Positions 44,208-53,492 of a stretch of DNA of 64,000 nucleotides are shown here, in pieces (position 1 is the stretch's first letter; each line of letters starts with the position of its first letter). The stretch comes from JACKNG01 sp050184115. GTDB lineage: Bacteria; Pseudomonadota; Gammaproteobacteria; Ga0077536. The stretch spans positions 372,001 through 436,000 of the forward strand of contig JBFXAQ010000001.1 in assembly GCA_050184115.1 (NCBI GenBank), given 5' to 3'. Made by a program: the position numbers and the translations under genes. The notes below the pieces were generated by a model. The model saw nothing but the letters and a program-made list of their open reading frames with translations, did not search any database and was not told the DNA's origin.

Positions 44208-44957
44208 GTGGACGACGACGCCGGCGAAAGCCTGTTCGGCTACGAGCGTGTCACGGCGCGCGACAAGACCGCGCGCGTACGCGGCGTGTTCGATTCCGTC
44301 GCCGATCGCTACGACCTCATGAACGACCTCATGTCGGGTGGGCTGCATCGCCTGTGGAAGCGCCATGCGGTCACACTGCTCGACGTACGCGCCGGGCACA
44401 GGGTGCTGGATCTCGCCGGCGGCACGGCCGATCTGTCGCGACTGATCGCCGGGCGCGCCGCCGGGGTCGAGGTCGTGTGCAGCGACATCAATGCGCGCAT
44501 GCTCGCGCGCGGCCGCGATCGCAGCCTCGACGCCGGCTACGCCGGCGGCATCGCCTACGTGCAAGCCAACGCCGAGCGCCTGCCGTTCGCCGACGCCACG
44601 CTCGACCGCGTCATCATCGGGTTCGGCCTGCGCAACGTGACCCGCAAGAGCCTCGCGCTGGGCGAGATGGCGCGCGTGCTGCGCCCGGGCGGGCGCGCCG
44701 TCGTCCTCGAGTTCTCCACGGTGCAGGCCCCGCTCCTGGCACGACTCTACGAGACCTACTCCTTCCGCGTGCTGCCGCGTCTCGGTGGCTTCGTTGCCGG
44801 CGATGCCGACAGCTACCGCTACCTGGCGGAATCGATCCGCGTCCATCCCGACCAGGAGGCGCTCAAGTTCATGATGGAACGCGCCGGCTTCGCCAGCGTG
44901 CGCTACTACAACCTGCTCGGCGGCGTGGTCGCCCTGCACGTCGGGTGGACGGCATGA
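44208..44957 (+). CDS. ubiE: Ubiquinone/menaquinone C-methyltransferase
   Basis: SAM-dependent C-methyltransferase of ubiquinone (and menaquinone) synthesis. The 249 residues show FGYERVTARDKTARVRGVFD, the SAM-binding VLDLAGGTADLS, FGLRNVTRKSLAL and the C-terminal YYNLLGGVVALHVG. It begins with GTG and overlaps ubiJ by ATGA. First gene of the ubiE-ubiJ-ubiB group. Confidence 0.95.
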   Translation: MDDDAGESLFGYERVTARDKTARVRGVFDSVADRYDLMNDLMSGGLHRLWKRHAVTLLDVRAGHRVLDLAGGTADLSRLIAGRAAGVEVVCSDINARMLARGRDRSLDAGYAGGIAYVQANAERLPFADATLDRVIIGFGLRNVTRKSLALGEMARVLRPGGRAVVLEFSTVQAPLLARLYETYSFRVLPRLGGFVAGDADSYRYLAESIRVHPDQEALKFMMERAGFASVRYYNLLGGVVALHVGWTA

Positions 44958-45586
44958 GAGACGAGTCTGCGGGCGTGGCGCCCTCACCGCTGGCGCGTGC
45001 GCTGAACACGGCCATCAACCGTCTGCTGGCCCTCGACGCCGGTGCGGCCGTTCGCCTCGCCCGCATCGAGGGGCGCACGCTCGCCGTTGAGCTGCGCGGC
45101 CATGATTGGCACGGCCACGCGCGCGTCCACCACGGCGAGCTGGTGGTGTTGCGCGGGGTACCAACGACGGTCGACGTCACGGTGCGCGGCCGTGCCGCTG
45201 ACTTCATCGCCCTGGCGCGGGCCAACCGCCGCGGTGAGATGCTCGGCGCCGGGCGGGTCGAGATCGCGGGCGACCTCGCCGTGGCCCAGGAAGTGCAGGC
45301 CCTGCTCGCGGGACTGGATCTCGACGTCGAGGGACTGCTGGCCCGCTACGTCGGCGATGTTGCCGCGCACCGCCTGGGCCGCGTGCTGCGCGGTGCCGCC
45401 GACTTCGCGGAACGTGGCGCGCGCAAGTTCGAGCGCGATACCGGCGATTACCTGCGGTTCGAGTCGCGCAGCGTGCCGTCTCGCGACGAGATCGAAGAGT
45501 TCGCGCGCGCGGTGTTCGACCTCGGTGACGCCGTCGACCGCGCCGAGGCGCGCGTGCGCCGGCTGCGGGTGCGGCGTCGGCGATGA
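44954..45586 (+). CDS. ubiJ: Ubiquinone biosynthesis accessory factor UbiJ (SCP2 domain)
   Basis: A 210-residue protein needed for aerobic ubiquinone synthesis, thought to hold lipid intermediates in the Ubi complex with UbiK. It has an SCP2 lipid-binding domain (ALDAGAAVRLARIEGRTLAV to LDLDVEGLLARYVGD) and a C-terminal helical tail with RDEIEEFARAVFDL. Its position between ubiE and ubiB is the classic arrangement. Both ends overlap neighbours by four bases. Confidence 0.93.
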   Translation: MRDESAGVAPSPLARALNTAINRLLALDAGAAVRLARIEGRTLAVELRGHDWHGHARVHHGELVVLRGVPTTVDVTVRGRAADFIALARANRRGEMLGAGRVEIAGDLAVAQEVQALLAGLDLDVEGLLARYVGDVAAHRLGRVLRGAADFAERGARKFERDTGDYLRFESRSVPSRDEIEEFARAVFDLGDAVDRAEARVRRLRVRRRR

Positions 45587-47256
45587 TCGCGCCACGTCAA
45601 CTGTTGCGCGTGTTCACCATCCAGCGGGTGCTGGTGCGCCATGGTTTCGATGAGCTGGTGTTCTCGATTCCATTGCTGCGCCCGGCCCGCTTTCTCCTCT
45701 ACCTGTTGCCGTGGAACTGGGCACGCCGCGACTACAAGCCGCGCGGCGAACGTATCCGCGCCGTCCTCGAGGACCTCGGTCCGCTGTTCGTCAAGTTCGG
45801 TCAGATCCTCTCGACGCGTCGCGACCTTCTCGCCGACGACATCGCCGAGGAACTGGCGCGGCTGCAGGACCACGTACCGCCGTTCCCCGGCCGCCAGGCG
45901 CGCGCCATCGTCGAAAAGGCCTACGGGCGTTCCGTCGCCGAGGCCTTCGCCGCCTTCGACGAGGAGCCGCTCGCGTCGGCCTCGATCGCCCAGGTGCACG
46001 TGGCGCGTCTGCCCGACGGGCGCGACGTCATCGTGAAAGTGGTGCGACCGAACATCCGCCGCACCATCGAGCAGGACATCTCGCTGATGTACATCATCGC
46101 CGACCTTGCCGAACGCTACTGGGCACGCGGCAAGCAGCTAAAGCCGACGGTGGTGGTGGCGGAGTTCGAGAAGACCCTGCTCGACGAACTCGACATGATG
46201 CGCGAGGCGGCCAACGCCTCGCAGCTCAGGCGCAACTTCGCCGAGTCGGATGCCATGTACGTGCCGGAGGTGTACTGGGACTACACCCGCCAGAACGTCC
46301 TGGTCATGGAGCGCATCGTCGGTATCGGGATAAGCGACGTGGCTGGTCTCGTCGCCGCCGGTGTCGATCTCGAGGAACTCGCCGCCCGCGGCGTCGAGAT
46401 CTTCTTCGTCCAGGTGTTCCGCGACCACTTCTTCCATGCCGACGTCCATCCAGGCAACCTGTTCATCCTGCCGGGGGACGGCGTCATGCCGACCCGTTAC
46501 GCGCCGGTCGATTTCGGCATCATGGGGTCTTTGAGTGAGTTCGACCAGCGCTACCTGGCCGACAACTTCTCCGCCTTCCTCAACCGCGACTATCGCCGCG
46601 TCGCCGAGTTGCACGTCGAATCGGGCTGGGTCCCGCCCGACACCCGCGTCGACGAGTTCGAATTCGCCATCCGCGCGGTGTGCGAGCCGATATTCGACCG
46701 CCCCATGAAGGACATCTCGGTCGGCAACCTGCTGCTGCGACTGTTCCAGACCGCGCAGCGCTTCCATATGGAAATCCTGCCGCAGTTGCTGCTGCTGCAG
46801 AAGACGCTGGTCAACGTCGAGGGCATCGGACGCCAGCTCTACCCGGAGCTCGACCTGTGGCGCGCGGCGCGCCCGGCGCTGGAGAATTTCATGCGCGAGC
46901 GGGTCGGCGTGCGGCGCCTGGTCAGCACGTTCCGCGACAGCGTGCCGCGCTGGGCCGATCGTCTGCCGGAAATGCCCGGCCTGGCGATGGAAGTGCTCGA
47001 CCAGGTCAAGGGCGGGCGCATCAAGGTGCAGACCAACGACCCCACGCTCGAGCTGATCCGGGCCGAGCTGCGCACCTTGCATCGCCGGCTCGTGTTCGCC
47101 CTGGTCGGCGTCGGTCTCGTCATCTGCGCGGCGATCCTCTTCGGCATGCGCGCAGAGGAGACCTGGATGGTCGGCCCGCTACCGTTCAGCGTATGGCTGT
47201 TCGGGGGGCTCGGCGTCTGCGCCACCCTGCTCGCCCTGCGCCGCGGCGGCCACTGA
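45583..47256 (+). CDS. ubiB: Ubiquinone biosynthesis kinase-like protein UbiB
   Basis: Atypical kinase/ATPase of the ABC1/ADCK family required for ubiquinone synthesis. The 557-residue protein has the family KxGQ motif (K71-F-G-Q in FVKFGQILSTRRDL), ASIAQVHVARLPDGRDVIVKV and the catalytic FFHADVHPGNLFIL with the metal-binding VDFGIMG. Two C-terminal membrane spans (RLVFALVGVGLVICAAILFG and the following) anchor it. Its last 78 bases overlap in antisense with the yibQ-like gene. Confidence 0.95.
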   Translation: MIAPRQLLRVFTIQRVLVRHGFDELVFSIPLLRPARFLLYLLPWNWARRDYKPRGERIRAVLEDLGPLFVKFGQILSTRRDLLADDIAEELARLQDHVPPFPGRQARAIVEKAYGRSVAEAFAAFDEEPLASASIAQVHVARLPDGRDVIVKVVRPNIRRTIEQDISLMYIIADLAERYWARGKQLKPTVVVAEFEKTLLDELDMMREAANASQLRRNFAESDAMYVPEVYWDYTRQNVLVMERIVGIGISDVAGLVAAGVDLEELAARGVEIFFVQVFRDHFFHADVHPGNLFILPGDGVMPTRYAPVDFGIMGSLSEFDQRYLADNFSAFLNRDYRRVAELHVESGWVPPDTRVDEFEFAIRAVCEPIFDRPMKDISVGNLLLRLFQTAQRFHMEILPQLLLLQKTLVNVEGIGRQLYPELDLWRAARPALENFMRERVGVRRLVSTFRDSVPRWADRLPEMPGLAMEVLDQVKGGRIKVQTNDPTLELIRAELRTLHRRLVFALVGVGLVICAAILFGMRAEETWMVGPLPFSVWLFGGLGVCATLLALRRGGH

Positions 47257-48015
47257 CGCCGACCGCAACGCCGCTACCCGCGTGCGACATTCGCGCTCGG
47301 CGCGCAGTGTTTCCAACGGCACGATGCGTATGCGGCCGGGCATCGGCAGGCGCGTACGCAGCACGGCGATGGTCTCCGGGTAGGGGTGCGCGATGCCGAT
47401 GGCGTCGCCGCGCAGTTCGGCATGGCGGACCAGTTCCTCCAGGCGGGCGTTGATGGCCGCGGCGGTGCGGCGGTTGTCGAGAAAGACATCACGCGCGAGA
47501 TAGGGCACGGCGGCGGCGCGGGCGGCGTTTCGTGCGGCGCTGTGCGCGGTGGTACGGCTGTCGACGAAGAGCAAGCCGGGGCGCGCCTCGGCCAGTGCCG
47601 CCATCAGCCAGTCCATGCGCTCGGCATCGCTCGTGAGCCGGCTGCCCATATGGTTGTTGACGCCGTCGAGGTAGGGCAGGGCGTCGAGGGCGGCACGCAC
47701 GGTGGCGACAAAGGTCGGTCGATCCATGGCTTCGCGCAACGCGCCCGGACCGAGCAATTCGTTCTGCGACACGGCCTCCATCGGCAGGTGCAGCAGGACT
47801 TCCTTGCCGGCGCTGTGCAGGCGCTCGGCGAGTTCGCGCGCGAGCGGGGTGAAAGGCAGGATGGCGAAGGACTCGACCGCGTCCAGCGCGGCGATTTCGT
47901 GATCGCGACGCGGCTGGTAACCGAGGTCGTCGACGATCAGCGCCACCGGTGGCGGCTGGTGCTGCAGCTCCAGGCAGGCTGACAGCGTCAGGGCCGCCAG
48001 CAGAGCGAAGCCCAT
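47179..48015 (-). CDS. yibQ: Divergent polysaccharide deacetylase family protein (YibQ)
   Basis: A 278-residue lipoprotein: LLAALTLSAC gives lipidation at C14, followed by the divergent polysaccharide-deacetylase domain (VALIVDDLGYQPRRDHE, EVLLHLPMEAVSQNELLGPG, GVNNHMGSRLTSD, DSRTTAHSAARNAARAA). Role in the envelope is unproven. It is the last gene of a minus-strand series gpmI-envC-ctpA-yibQ and its C-terminal 25 residues run into the antisense of ubiB, so the tail may not be conserved. Confidence 0.9.
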   Translation of the reverse strand: MGFALLAALTLSACLELQHQPPPVALIVDDLGYQPRRDHEIAALDAVESFAILPFTPLARELAERLHSAGKEVLLHLPMEAVSQNELLGPGALREAMDRPTFVATVRAALDALPYLDGVNNHMGSRLTSDAERMDWLMAALAEARPGLLFVDSRTTAHSAARNAARAAAVPYLARDVFLDNRRTAAAINARLEELVRHAELRGDAIGIAHPYPETIAVLRTRLPMPGRIRIVPLETLRAERECRTRVAALRSASVAAAAQGEQGGADAEPPEQPYAER

Positions 48016-48030
48016 GTGCCGTGGCTCGCT

Positions 48031-49503
48031 TCAGCGATCGGCGGCGCCGGCGTTGCTGCCGCTGCGGGCCTGCAACAAGGTCATGCCCTTGAGCATGTTG
48101 AGCGCTTCGTAGAGCTCATAGTCGCGCTCCGCCAGCGGTTGTTCCACGTCATCCGTGGCGTCGGTGACGGAATCGTCCGCGCCCTCGACGTCGACTTCGA
48201 TGGCGTCCTCGGGGTTGACGAGGTGGCGCTCCAGGTTGGCTTCCTTGACGACGTCGGCGCCGCCCGCCGCGCGCGCGGCGAGCTTGAGCTTGTCGACGAC
48301 GATGTCCGGCGCGATGCCCTCGGCCTGGATCGAGCGGCCGGACGGTGTGAAGTAGCGCGCCGTGGTCAGTTTCAACGCGGCGCGATTGTTCATCGGCAGG
48401 ATGGTCTGCACCGAACCCTTGCCGAAAGTCTGCCGACCCATGATGAGCGCCCGCTTCTGGTCCTGCAGTGCGCCGGCGACGATCTCCGAGGCCGAGGCGG
48501 AGCCCTCGTTGACGAGCACGATCAGCGGCGCGCCGCGCAGGAGATCCGGTGGCTTGGCGGTGAACTCGAGTTCCGAATCCTTGATACGGCCGTCGGTGTA
48601 GACCACGAGGCCCGATTCGAGGAAGGCATCGGCGACCGACACCGCCGCGCCGAGAATACCGCCCGGGTTGTTGCGCAGGTCGAGCACCAGGCCGCGCAGG
48701 CCGTCGTCGCCGGCCTCGCTCTTGAGATCGCGCAGGTGTCGGCGGAGGTCGTCGCCGGTCGGGCCCTGGAACTGCGAGATGCGGATGTAGCCGTAGCCCG
48801 GTTCGAGCATACGGCTGCGCACCGAGCGGACCTTGACCAGGGCGCGGGTGATGGTGAACGTCAGCGGCTTCTCCTCCCCTTCGCGCACGACGGTGAGGCG
48901 GATATCGGTGCCTGGCTTGCCACGCATCTTCTGCACCGCGTCGTTCAGGTTCATGCCTTTGACCGGCGTGTCGTCGAGACGCACGATGACGTCGCCGGCC
49001 TGGATGCCTGCTTCCTGTGCCGGAGTACCGTCGATCGGGGCGATGACCTTGACGAAGCCGTCCTCCATGCCGACTTCGATGCCGAGGCCGCCGAATTCGC
49101 CCGAGGTGCCTTCCTGCAGGTCGAGATACTCCTCGGGATCGAGGTAGGCCGAGTGCGGATCGAGCCCGGCGAGCATGCCGCGCATGGCGTTCTCGATCAG
49201 GGTCTTGTCGTCGACTGCCTCGACGTAGTCCTTCTTGATCTTGTGGAACACCTCGACCAGCACGCGGATGTCGTCCACCGGTACCGGCTCGCGGGTGTCG
49301 GTGGGCGTGGCGGCGGCCGCATCCGTGTCGCCGGCGCTGCTGTCGGCGCCGTCGTCCCCTGCGCTGGCGTCGCCCGCGTCGTCGGCATGCGCCGGAACGT
49401 CGGCGCCAGGTATGGCGTCCTCGGCATAGGCGAGGCCGGGTGCGCAGGCGATGAGCAGGATGGCCAGCACGACGCCGGCCGGGGATGCGTTCGGTTTCAG
49501 CAT
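48031..49503 (-). CDS. ctpA: Carboxy-terminal processing peptidase (S41)
   Basis: Periplasmic serine protease, 490 residues: signal peptide (VVLAILLIACAPGLAYA), an acidic Asp/Ala-rich linker (about 27-70), a PDZ domain (GGLGIEVGMEDGFVKVIAPI, AGIQAGDVIVRLD) and the S41 catalytic domain with NEGSASASEIVAGALQD and the Lys loop FGKGSVQT. Homologues trim murein hydrolases and lipoproteins, which fits the EnvC neighbour. The C-terminal 80 residues are acidic and unconserved. Confidence 0.94.
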   Translation of the reverse strand: MLKPNASPAGVVLAILLIACAPGLAYAEDAIPGADVPAHADDAGDASAGDDGADSSAGDTDAAAATPTDTREPVPVDDIRVLVEVFHKIKKDYVEAVDDKTLIENAMRGMLAGLDPHSAYLDPEEYLDLQEGTSGEFGGLGIEVGMEDGFVKVIAPIDGTPAQEAGIQAGDVIVRLDDTPVKGMNLNDAVQKMRGKPGTDIRLTVVREGEEKPLTFTITRALVKVRSVRSRMLEPGYGYIRISQFQGPTGDDLRRHLRDLKSEAGDDGLRGLVLDLRNNPGGILGAAVSVADAFLESGLVVYTDGRIKDSELEFTAKPPDLLRGAPLIVLVNEGSASASEIVAGALQDQKRALIMGRQTFGKGSVQTILPMNNRAALKLTTARYFTPSGRSIQAEGIAPDIVVDKLKLAARAAGGADVVKEANLERHLVNPEDAIEVDVEGADDSVTDATDDVEQPLAERDYELYEALNMLKGMTLLQARSGSNAGAADR

Positions 49504-49634
49504 GGGTTGTCCCGTAGTTGATCGGGGTCGGCGATCCCGCCCGCGTGTCTCATTCGTTTCCTGCCACACGCGTCGAACGGCGCGCGTCCGCGACTTACAC
49601 GCGTCGTTATCACTGACACGTGTGCCGAGGCGGG

Positions 49635-50804
49635 CTAGCGGCGCGCGCACCAGGTGCGCGGATCGAGCGGGCGGCCGGCTGCACGCAGCTCGAAGTAGAG
49701 GCCCTGCGCCGATCCGCTGGCGCCGTCGCCGACGGCGGCTATGGTATCACCGGCGGCGACGCGCGTGCCCGGCGCGACGACGATGCCGGCGGTGTTGCCG
49801 TACAGGCTCATGTAGCCGTCGTCGTGATCGATGATGACCAGGCGCCCGAGGTTGCGGAACCAGTCCGCGTACACGACCTCGCCGGCGGCCACCGCGTGTA
49901 CCGCTGAGCCGCCGTCGGCGGCGATGACGACCCCGGCCCAGCGCGCGCCACCTTCGCGGTGGGCCTGGCCGGGTGCCTTGGCCACGCGGCCATCGACGGG
50001 CCAGGCCAGCTTGCCCTCGAGTTCGGCGAAGCGCACGGCCGCGGGGGCCGTGACCGGTGCCCGTTCGAGACGCTCCATCAGGGCGAGAAGCTCGCGCTCG
50101 TCGTTCTCGAGCTGGGCGAGGCGCGCCTGGTCGTCGGCGAGGCCGGTCTCGATGTCGGTGATCAGCGCGGCGCGTTCTTCGCGCAGTCCCGCCAAGCGCG
50201 CGATTTCGTCCGCGGCCTGCTGGCGCAGGCGGCGCAGCGTGGCGGTTTCGAGGCGCAGGGCAGCCGCCGCCGCGGCATGTTGCGCGAGCTTGGCGTCGAG
50301 GTCGCCGACGTCGTGACCATAGGCGCGGGCGATGTAGTCGTGGTAGGCGAGCTGGCGACTGACTGCCCGTGCCTGGCCCTGGTTCAGCAGGAGTTTCAGG
50401 CGCGGTTGCATCGACAAGGCGTAGCGTGCGATCAGGTTGCGTTGGAGCAGGGCCTGCGCATCGCTGACACCGGTCGCGAGGTGTTCGTGGGCCCGTTCCA
50501 GTTCGTCGACGCGCGCCAGCTTGGCCTTGATGCGCGCGTCCAGCGTCTGCTGGCGCGCGGTCGCCTCGGCGATGTCGCGGTCGAGAGCGAAGGCGGCCTC
50601 GCGCGCGGCCGTCAGGCGATCGGCGTCGTCGGCGAGTGCGGCACGGACTTCGCCGATGCGTGCGCGCACCTGCTCGAGGTCGGTGGCCGAGGATGAAGTG
50701 CCGTTCGCGAGGAGCGCGGCGAGCAGGGTGACCGCGGCGCGTCGCCGCACGCGGCCGGCCGGGGTGGGCTGGGTGGCGGAGTGTCGGCCGCGCTCAGGCG
50801 GCAT
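49635..50804 (-). CDS. envC: Murein hydrolase activator EnvC
   Basis: Activates the amidases that split septal peptidoglycan. The 389 residues have a signal peptide (AAVTLLAALLANGTSSSA), a long coiled-coil region (about 30-260) and a C-terminal LytM/M23 domain. The LytM metal ligands are missing: the first site reads HREGGARWAGV without the Asp, and the HxH is replaced by YMSLYGN, which is the non-enzymatic EnvC pattern. The ATG at 50804 overlaps gpmI by 11 bases; an earlier in-frame ATG would overlap more. Confidence 0.93.
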   Translation of the reverse strand: MPPERGRHSATQPTPAGRVRRRAAVTLLAALLANGTSSSATDLEQVRARIGEVRAALADDADRLTAAREAAFALDRDIAEATARQQTLDARIKAKLARVDELERAHEHLATGVSDAQALLQRNLIARYALSMQPRLKLLLNQGQARAVSRQLAYHDYIARAYGHDVGDLDAKLAQHAAAAAALRLETATLRRLRQQAADEIARLAGLREERAALITDIETGLADDQARLAQLENDERELLALMERLERAPVTAPAAVRFAELEGKLAWPVDGRVAKAPGQAHREGGARWAGVVIAADGGSAVHAVAAGEVVYADWFRNLGRLVIIDHDDGYMSLYGNTAGIVVAPGTRVAAGDTIAAVGDGASGSAQGLYFELRAAGRPLDPRTWCARR

Positions 50805-52341
50805 CTTGCGCCGAGCGATCGAGCGCGACCAGCGCATGACCGGTCATCTCCGCGGGCGCCTCCAGCCCCATCAGGTGGAGCAGCGTCGGGGCGAGATCGA
50901 CCAGGCTGCCGTCCGCGGCGAGACGGCCGGCGCGGCCGACGTAGACGAGCGGCACGCGGTTGGAGGTATGCGCGGTGTGCGGGCCGCCAGCGGCGGTCAT
51001 CTGCTCGGCATTGCCGTGGTCGGCGGTGATGAGGACGTCGAAACCGTGCGCACGGGCGGCTTCGAGTACCCGGTCGAGACAGGCATCGAGGACCTCGATG
51101 CAGCGAACGGTGGCGTCGAAGACGCCGGTGTGGCCGACCATGTCGGCATTGGCGAAATTGCACACGATGGCGTCGTAACGTTCGGCGGCGATGGCCTCGA
51201 CCAGGCGGTCGGTGACTTCCGCGGCACTCATCTCGGGCTTGAGATCGTACGTCGCCACGTCGGGCGAGGGCACCAGCACGCGATCCTCACCGGCGAATAC
51301 CCGTTCCTCGCCGCCGTTGAAGAAGAACGTGACGTGGGCGTACTTCTCGGTTTCGGCGATGCGCAGCTGGCGCAGGCCGTGGTCGGCGACGACCGCGCCG
51401 AAGGTGTGTGGCAGGTCGAAGGCGGGGAAGGCCACGGGCAGTTCGAACTGCTCGCCGTAGTCGGTCATCGTCACGAACGCGGCCAACGCCGGCAGCCGGG
51501 CACGCGCGAAGCCGTCGAATTCGGTCGCGGTCATGGCGGTGGTGAGCTGGCGGGCGCGGTCGGCGCGAAAATTCGCGAACAACACGACATCGCCGTCGGC
51601 GACGGCGCGGCCATGGGCGACGACCGTCGGCTCGACGAACTCGTCGGTCTCGCCGCGAGCATAGGCCGCGCTCAGCGCGGCGGCGGCGTCTGGCGCGTCG
51701 AACGCGGCCACGCCGTCGACGATGGCGCGGTAGGCGCGCGCCACGCGCTCCCAGTTCTTGTTGCGATCCATGGCGTAATAGCGCCCGCTGATGCTGGCGA
51801 TACGCGCACCCGGTGTCGCCGCGCAATGGGTGGCCAGCCGTTCGAGCGAGGCGCCCGCGCTCTGCGGCGGGGTGTCGCGACCGTCGAGGAAGGCGTGGAC
51901 GAGGATCTCGCCCACTCCGGCCGCGGCGGCGAGGTCGATCAGCGCGCGGATGTGGTCCTCGTGGCTGTGCACGCCGCCCGGCGACAGCAGGCCCATGACG
52001 TGTACCGCGCGCGAGGCCTTCGCCGCGGTGGCGCAGGCGTCGACGAACACCGGGTTGCGCGCGAACTCGCCACTTGCGATGGCCTTGCCGATACGCGAGA
52101 AGTCCTGGTCGATGAGGCGCCCGGCACCGATGTGCATGTGGCCGACCTCGGAATTGCCCATCTGCTGATCGGGCAGGCCGACGTCGGTCCCGGAGCAGCG
52201 GATGAGGGTGTGCTGCGCGCTCTGCATGAGGCCGTCCCAGACCGGCGTGCGGGCGGCGGTGATCGCGTTGTCGGCGGTCTCGGGGCTGTAACCCCAGCCA
52301 TCGAGAATGATGAGCAGGACGGGATGCTTGACTGTGGCCAT
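50794..52341 (-). CDS. gpmI: Cofactor-independent phosphoglycerate mutase
   Basis: Manganese-dependent interconversion of 3- and 2-phosphoglycerate in glycolysis. The 515-residue size is normal. N-terminal LIILDGWGYSPETADNAI carries metal ligands, S64 in QMGNSEVGH is the phospho-serine, and the C-terminal FDVLITADHGNAEQM and PHTAHTSNRVPLVYVG hold the remaining ligands. Order gpmI-envC-(ctpA)-yibQ matches many gammaproteobacteria, and it is divergent from the yibN-secB-gpsA group. Confidence 0.96.
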   Translation of the reverse strand: MATVKHPVLLIILDGWGYSPETADNAITAARTPVWDGLMQSAQHTLIRCSGTDVGLPDQQMGNSEVGHMHIGAGRLIDQDFSRIGKAIASGEFARNPVFVDACATAAKASRAVHVMGLLSPGGVHSHEDHIRALIDLAAAAGVGEILVHAFLDGRDTPPQSAGASLERLATHCAATPGARIASISGRYYAMDRNKNWERVARAYRAIVDGVAAFDAPDAAAALSAAYARGETDEFVEPTVVAHGRAVADGDVVLFANFRADRARQLTTAMTATEFDGFARARLPALAAFVTMTDYGEQFELPVAFPAFDLPHTFGAVVADHGLRQLRIAETEKYAHVTFFFNGGEERVFAGEDRVLVPSPDVATYDLKPEMSAAEVTDRLVEAIAAERYDAIVCNFANADMVGHTGVFDATVRCIEVLDACLDRVLEAARAHGFDVLITADHGNAEQMTAAGGPHTAHTSNRVPLVYVGRAGRLAADGSLVDLAPTLLHLMGLEAPAEMTGHALVALDRSAQDAA

Positions 52342-52514
52342 GGCGGTGAATCGGGGCGCGTCGAGTGAACGGTTCGGGGCGCGGCGCGGGCCATGCGCGG
52401 GAACGCGCGTCACGGTCGGCCGCGGGCGTTGTTGCAGTGTATCATGGCGCCTCGCCCGAGCCCGGCGCCGCGACACGAGATGTAACAGCCGGCGCCCCGT
52501 CCCGCGGAAAGACC

Positions 52515-52928
52515 ATGCAACAACTGTCCGAATTCGTCATCAACCACTGGATGCTGGTCGCGGCCTTCTGCGCCGTCGCCGGCCTGCTCATTGCCAACCT
52601 GCTCGGTGCTGCCGGCGGCGTGTCGCCCGAGTCCGCCGTCATGCTCATCAACCGCGAGCAGGCGGTGGTGCTGGACGTGCGCGCGGAGAAAGCGTACGCG
52701 AGTGGCCACATCACCGGAGCGATCAACGTACCGCAGGCCGGGCTCGCCGACGCCCGCGCGCGCCTGGAAGCTTACAAGGACAGGCCCGTGTTGGTGTGTT
52801 GCGACACCGGCACGACCGCCGGTGGCGTGGTGCGCCAGTTGCGCGGTTGGGGCATTGGCCGGGCGCAGGCCCTGAACGGTGGCATCAGCGCCTGGCGCGG
52901 TGCGAACCTGCCGCTCGAAGCCAGCTGA
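52515..52928 (+). CDS. yibN: Membrane-anchored rhodanese-like protein (YibN)
   Basis: A 137-residue protein with one N-terminal membrane span (WMLVAAFCAVAGLLIANLL) and a rhodanese domain (EQAVVLDVRAEKAYASGHI to ALNGGISAWRGANLPLE). The active-site loop is VCCDTGTT with C96 as the likely catalytic cysteine. Upstream a TATCAT hexamer at 52440 is a weak -10. In E. coli the order is yibN-grxC-secB-gpsA-cysE; here grxC and cysE are missing from the run. Confidence 0.9.
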   Translation: MQQLSEFVINHWMLVAAFCAVAGLLIANLLGAAGGVSPESAVMLINREQAVVLDVRAEKAYASGHITGAINVPQAGLADARARLEAYKDRPVLVCCDTGTTAGGVVRQLRGWGIGRAQALNGGISAWRGANLPLEAS

Positions 52929-52995
52929 ATCCTGCGGCGTCGCGCCCGGCGCGGCGCCCACCCACCCTCAACGCGTCGCGGAGCATTCGTTTGCC

Positions 52996-53478
52996 ATGGC
53001 CGAAGAAAACATCACGGGCGCTGCCCAGACCGGCGTGACCGGTCAGCTCGCCATCCAGAAGATCTACCTCAAGGACCTGTCCTTCGAGGCGCCGAACTCG
53101 CCGCAGGTCTTCACCGAACAGCTCAATCCCAAGGCCGACGTGCAATTCGCCAACCAGGCGCTCGCGCTCGGTGACGACAATCACGAGGTGGTGTTGACGG
53201 TGACGGTCAAGGTCCAGCAGGACGAGCGCGTCATCTACCTCGTCGAGGTACAACAGGCCGGTATCTTCACCGTGCGCGGCTTTCCCGCCGAACACCTGCC
53301 GGCCATTCTCGCCACGGCCTGTCCCAATACGTTGTTCCCCTTCGCGCGCGAGGCGATCTGCGACGCCGTCGTCAAGGGCGGCTTCCCCCAGCTGCTGCTC
53401 GCGCCGGTCAACTTCGAGATCCTCTACGCCCAGGAATTGCGGCGGCGCCAGGCGGAGGCCGGCGCGGCGAGCCACTGA
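52996..53478 (+). CDS. secB: Protein-export chaperone SecB
   Basis: Tetrameric chaperone that keeps pre-proteins unfolded and passes them to SecA. The 160 residues match the family: AIQKIYLKDLSFEAPNSPQV, KADVQFANQALALG, VQQAGIFTVRGFPAEHL and the C-terminal TLFPFAREAICDAVVKGGFP then LLAPVNFEILYAQELRRR. The ATG at 52996 gives the family N-terminus; the frame also extends upstream without similarity. SecB supports placement in the proteobacteria. Confidence 0.96.
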   Translation: MAEENITGAAQTGVTGQLAIQKIYLKDLSFEAPNSPQVFTEQLNPKADVQFANQALALGDDNHEVVLTVTVKVQQDERVIYLVEVQQAGIFTVRGFPAEHLPAILATACPNTLFPFAREAICDAVVKGGFPQLLLAPVNFEILYAQELRRRQAEAGAASH

Positions 53479-53492
53479 GGCGCACGCCGGCG

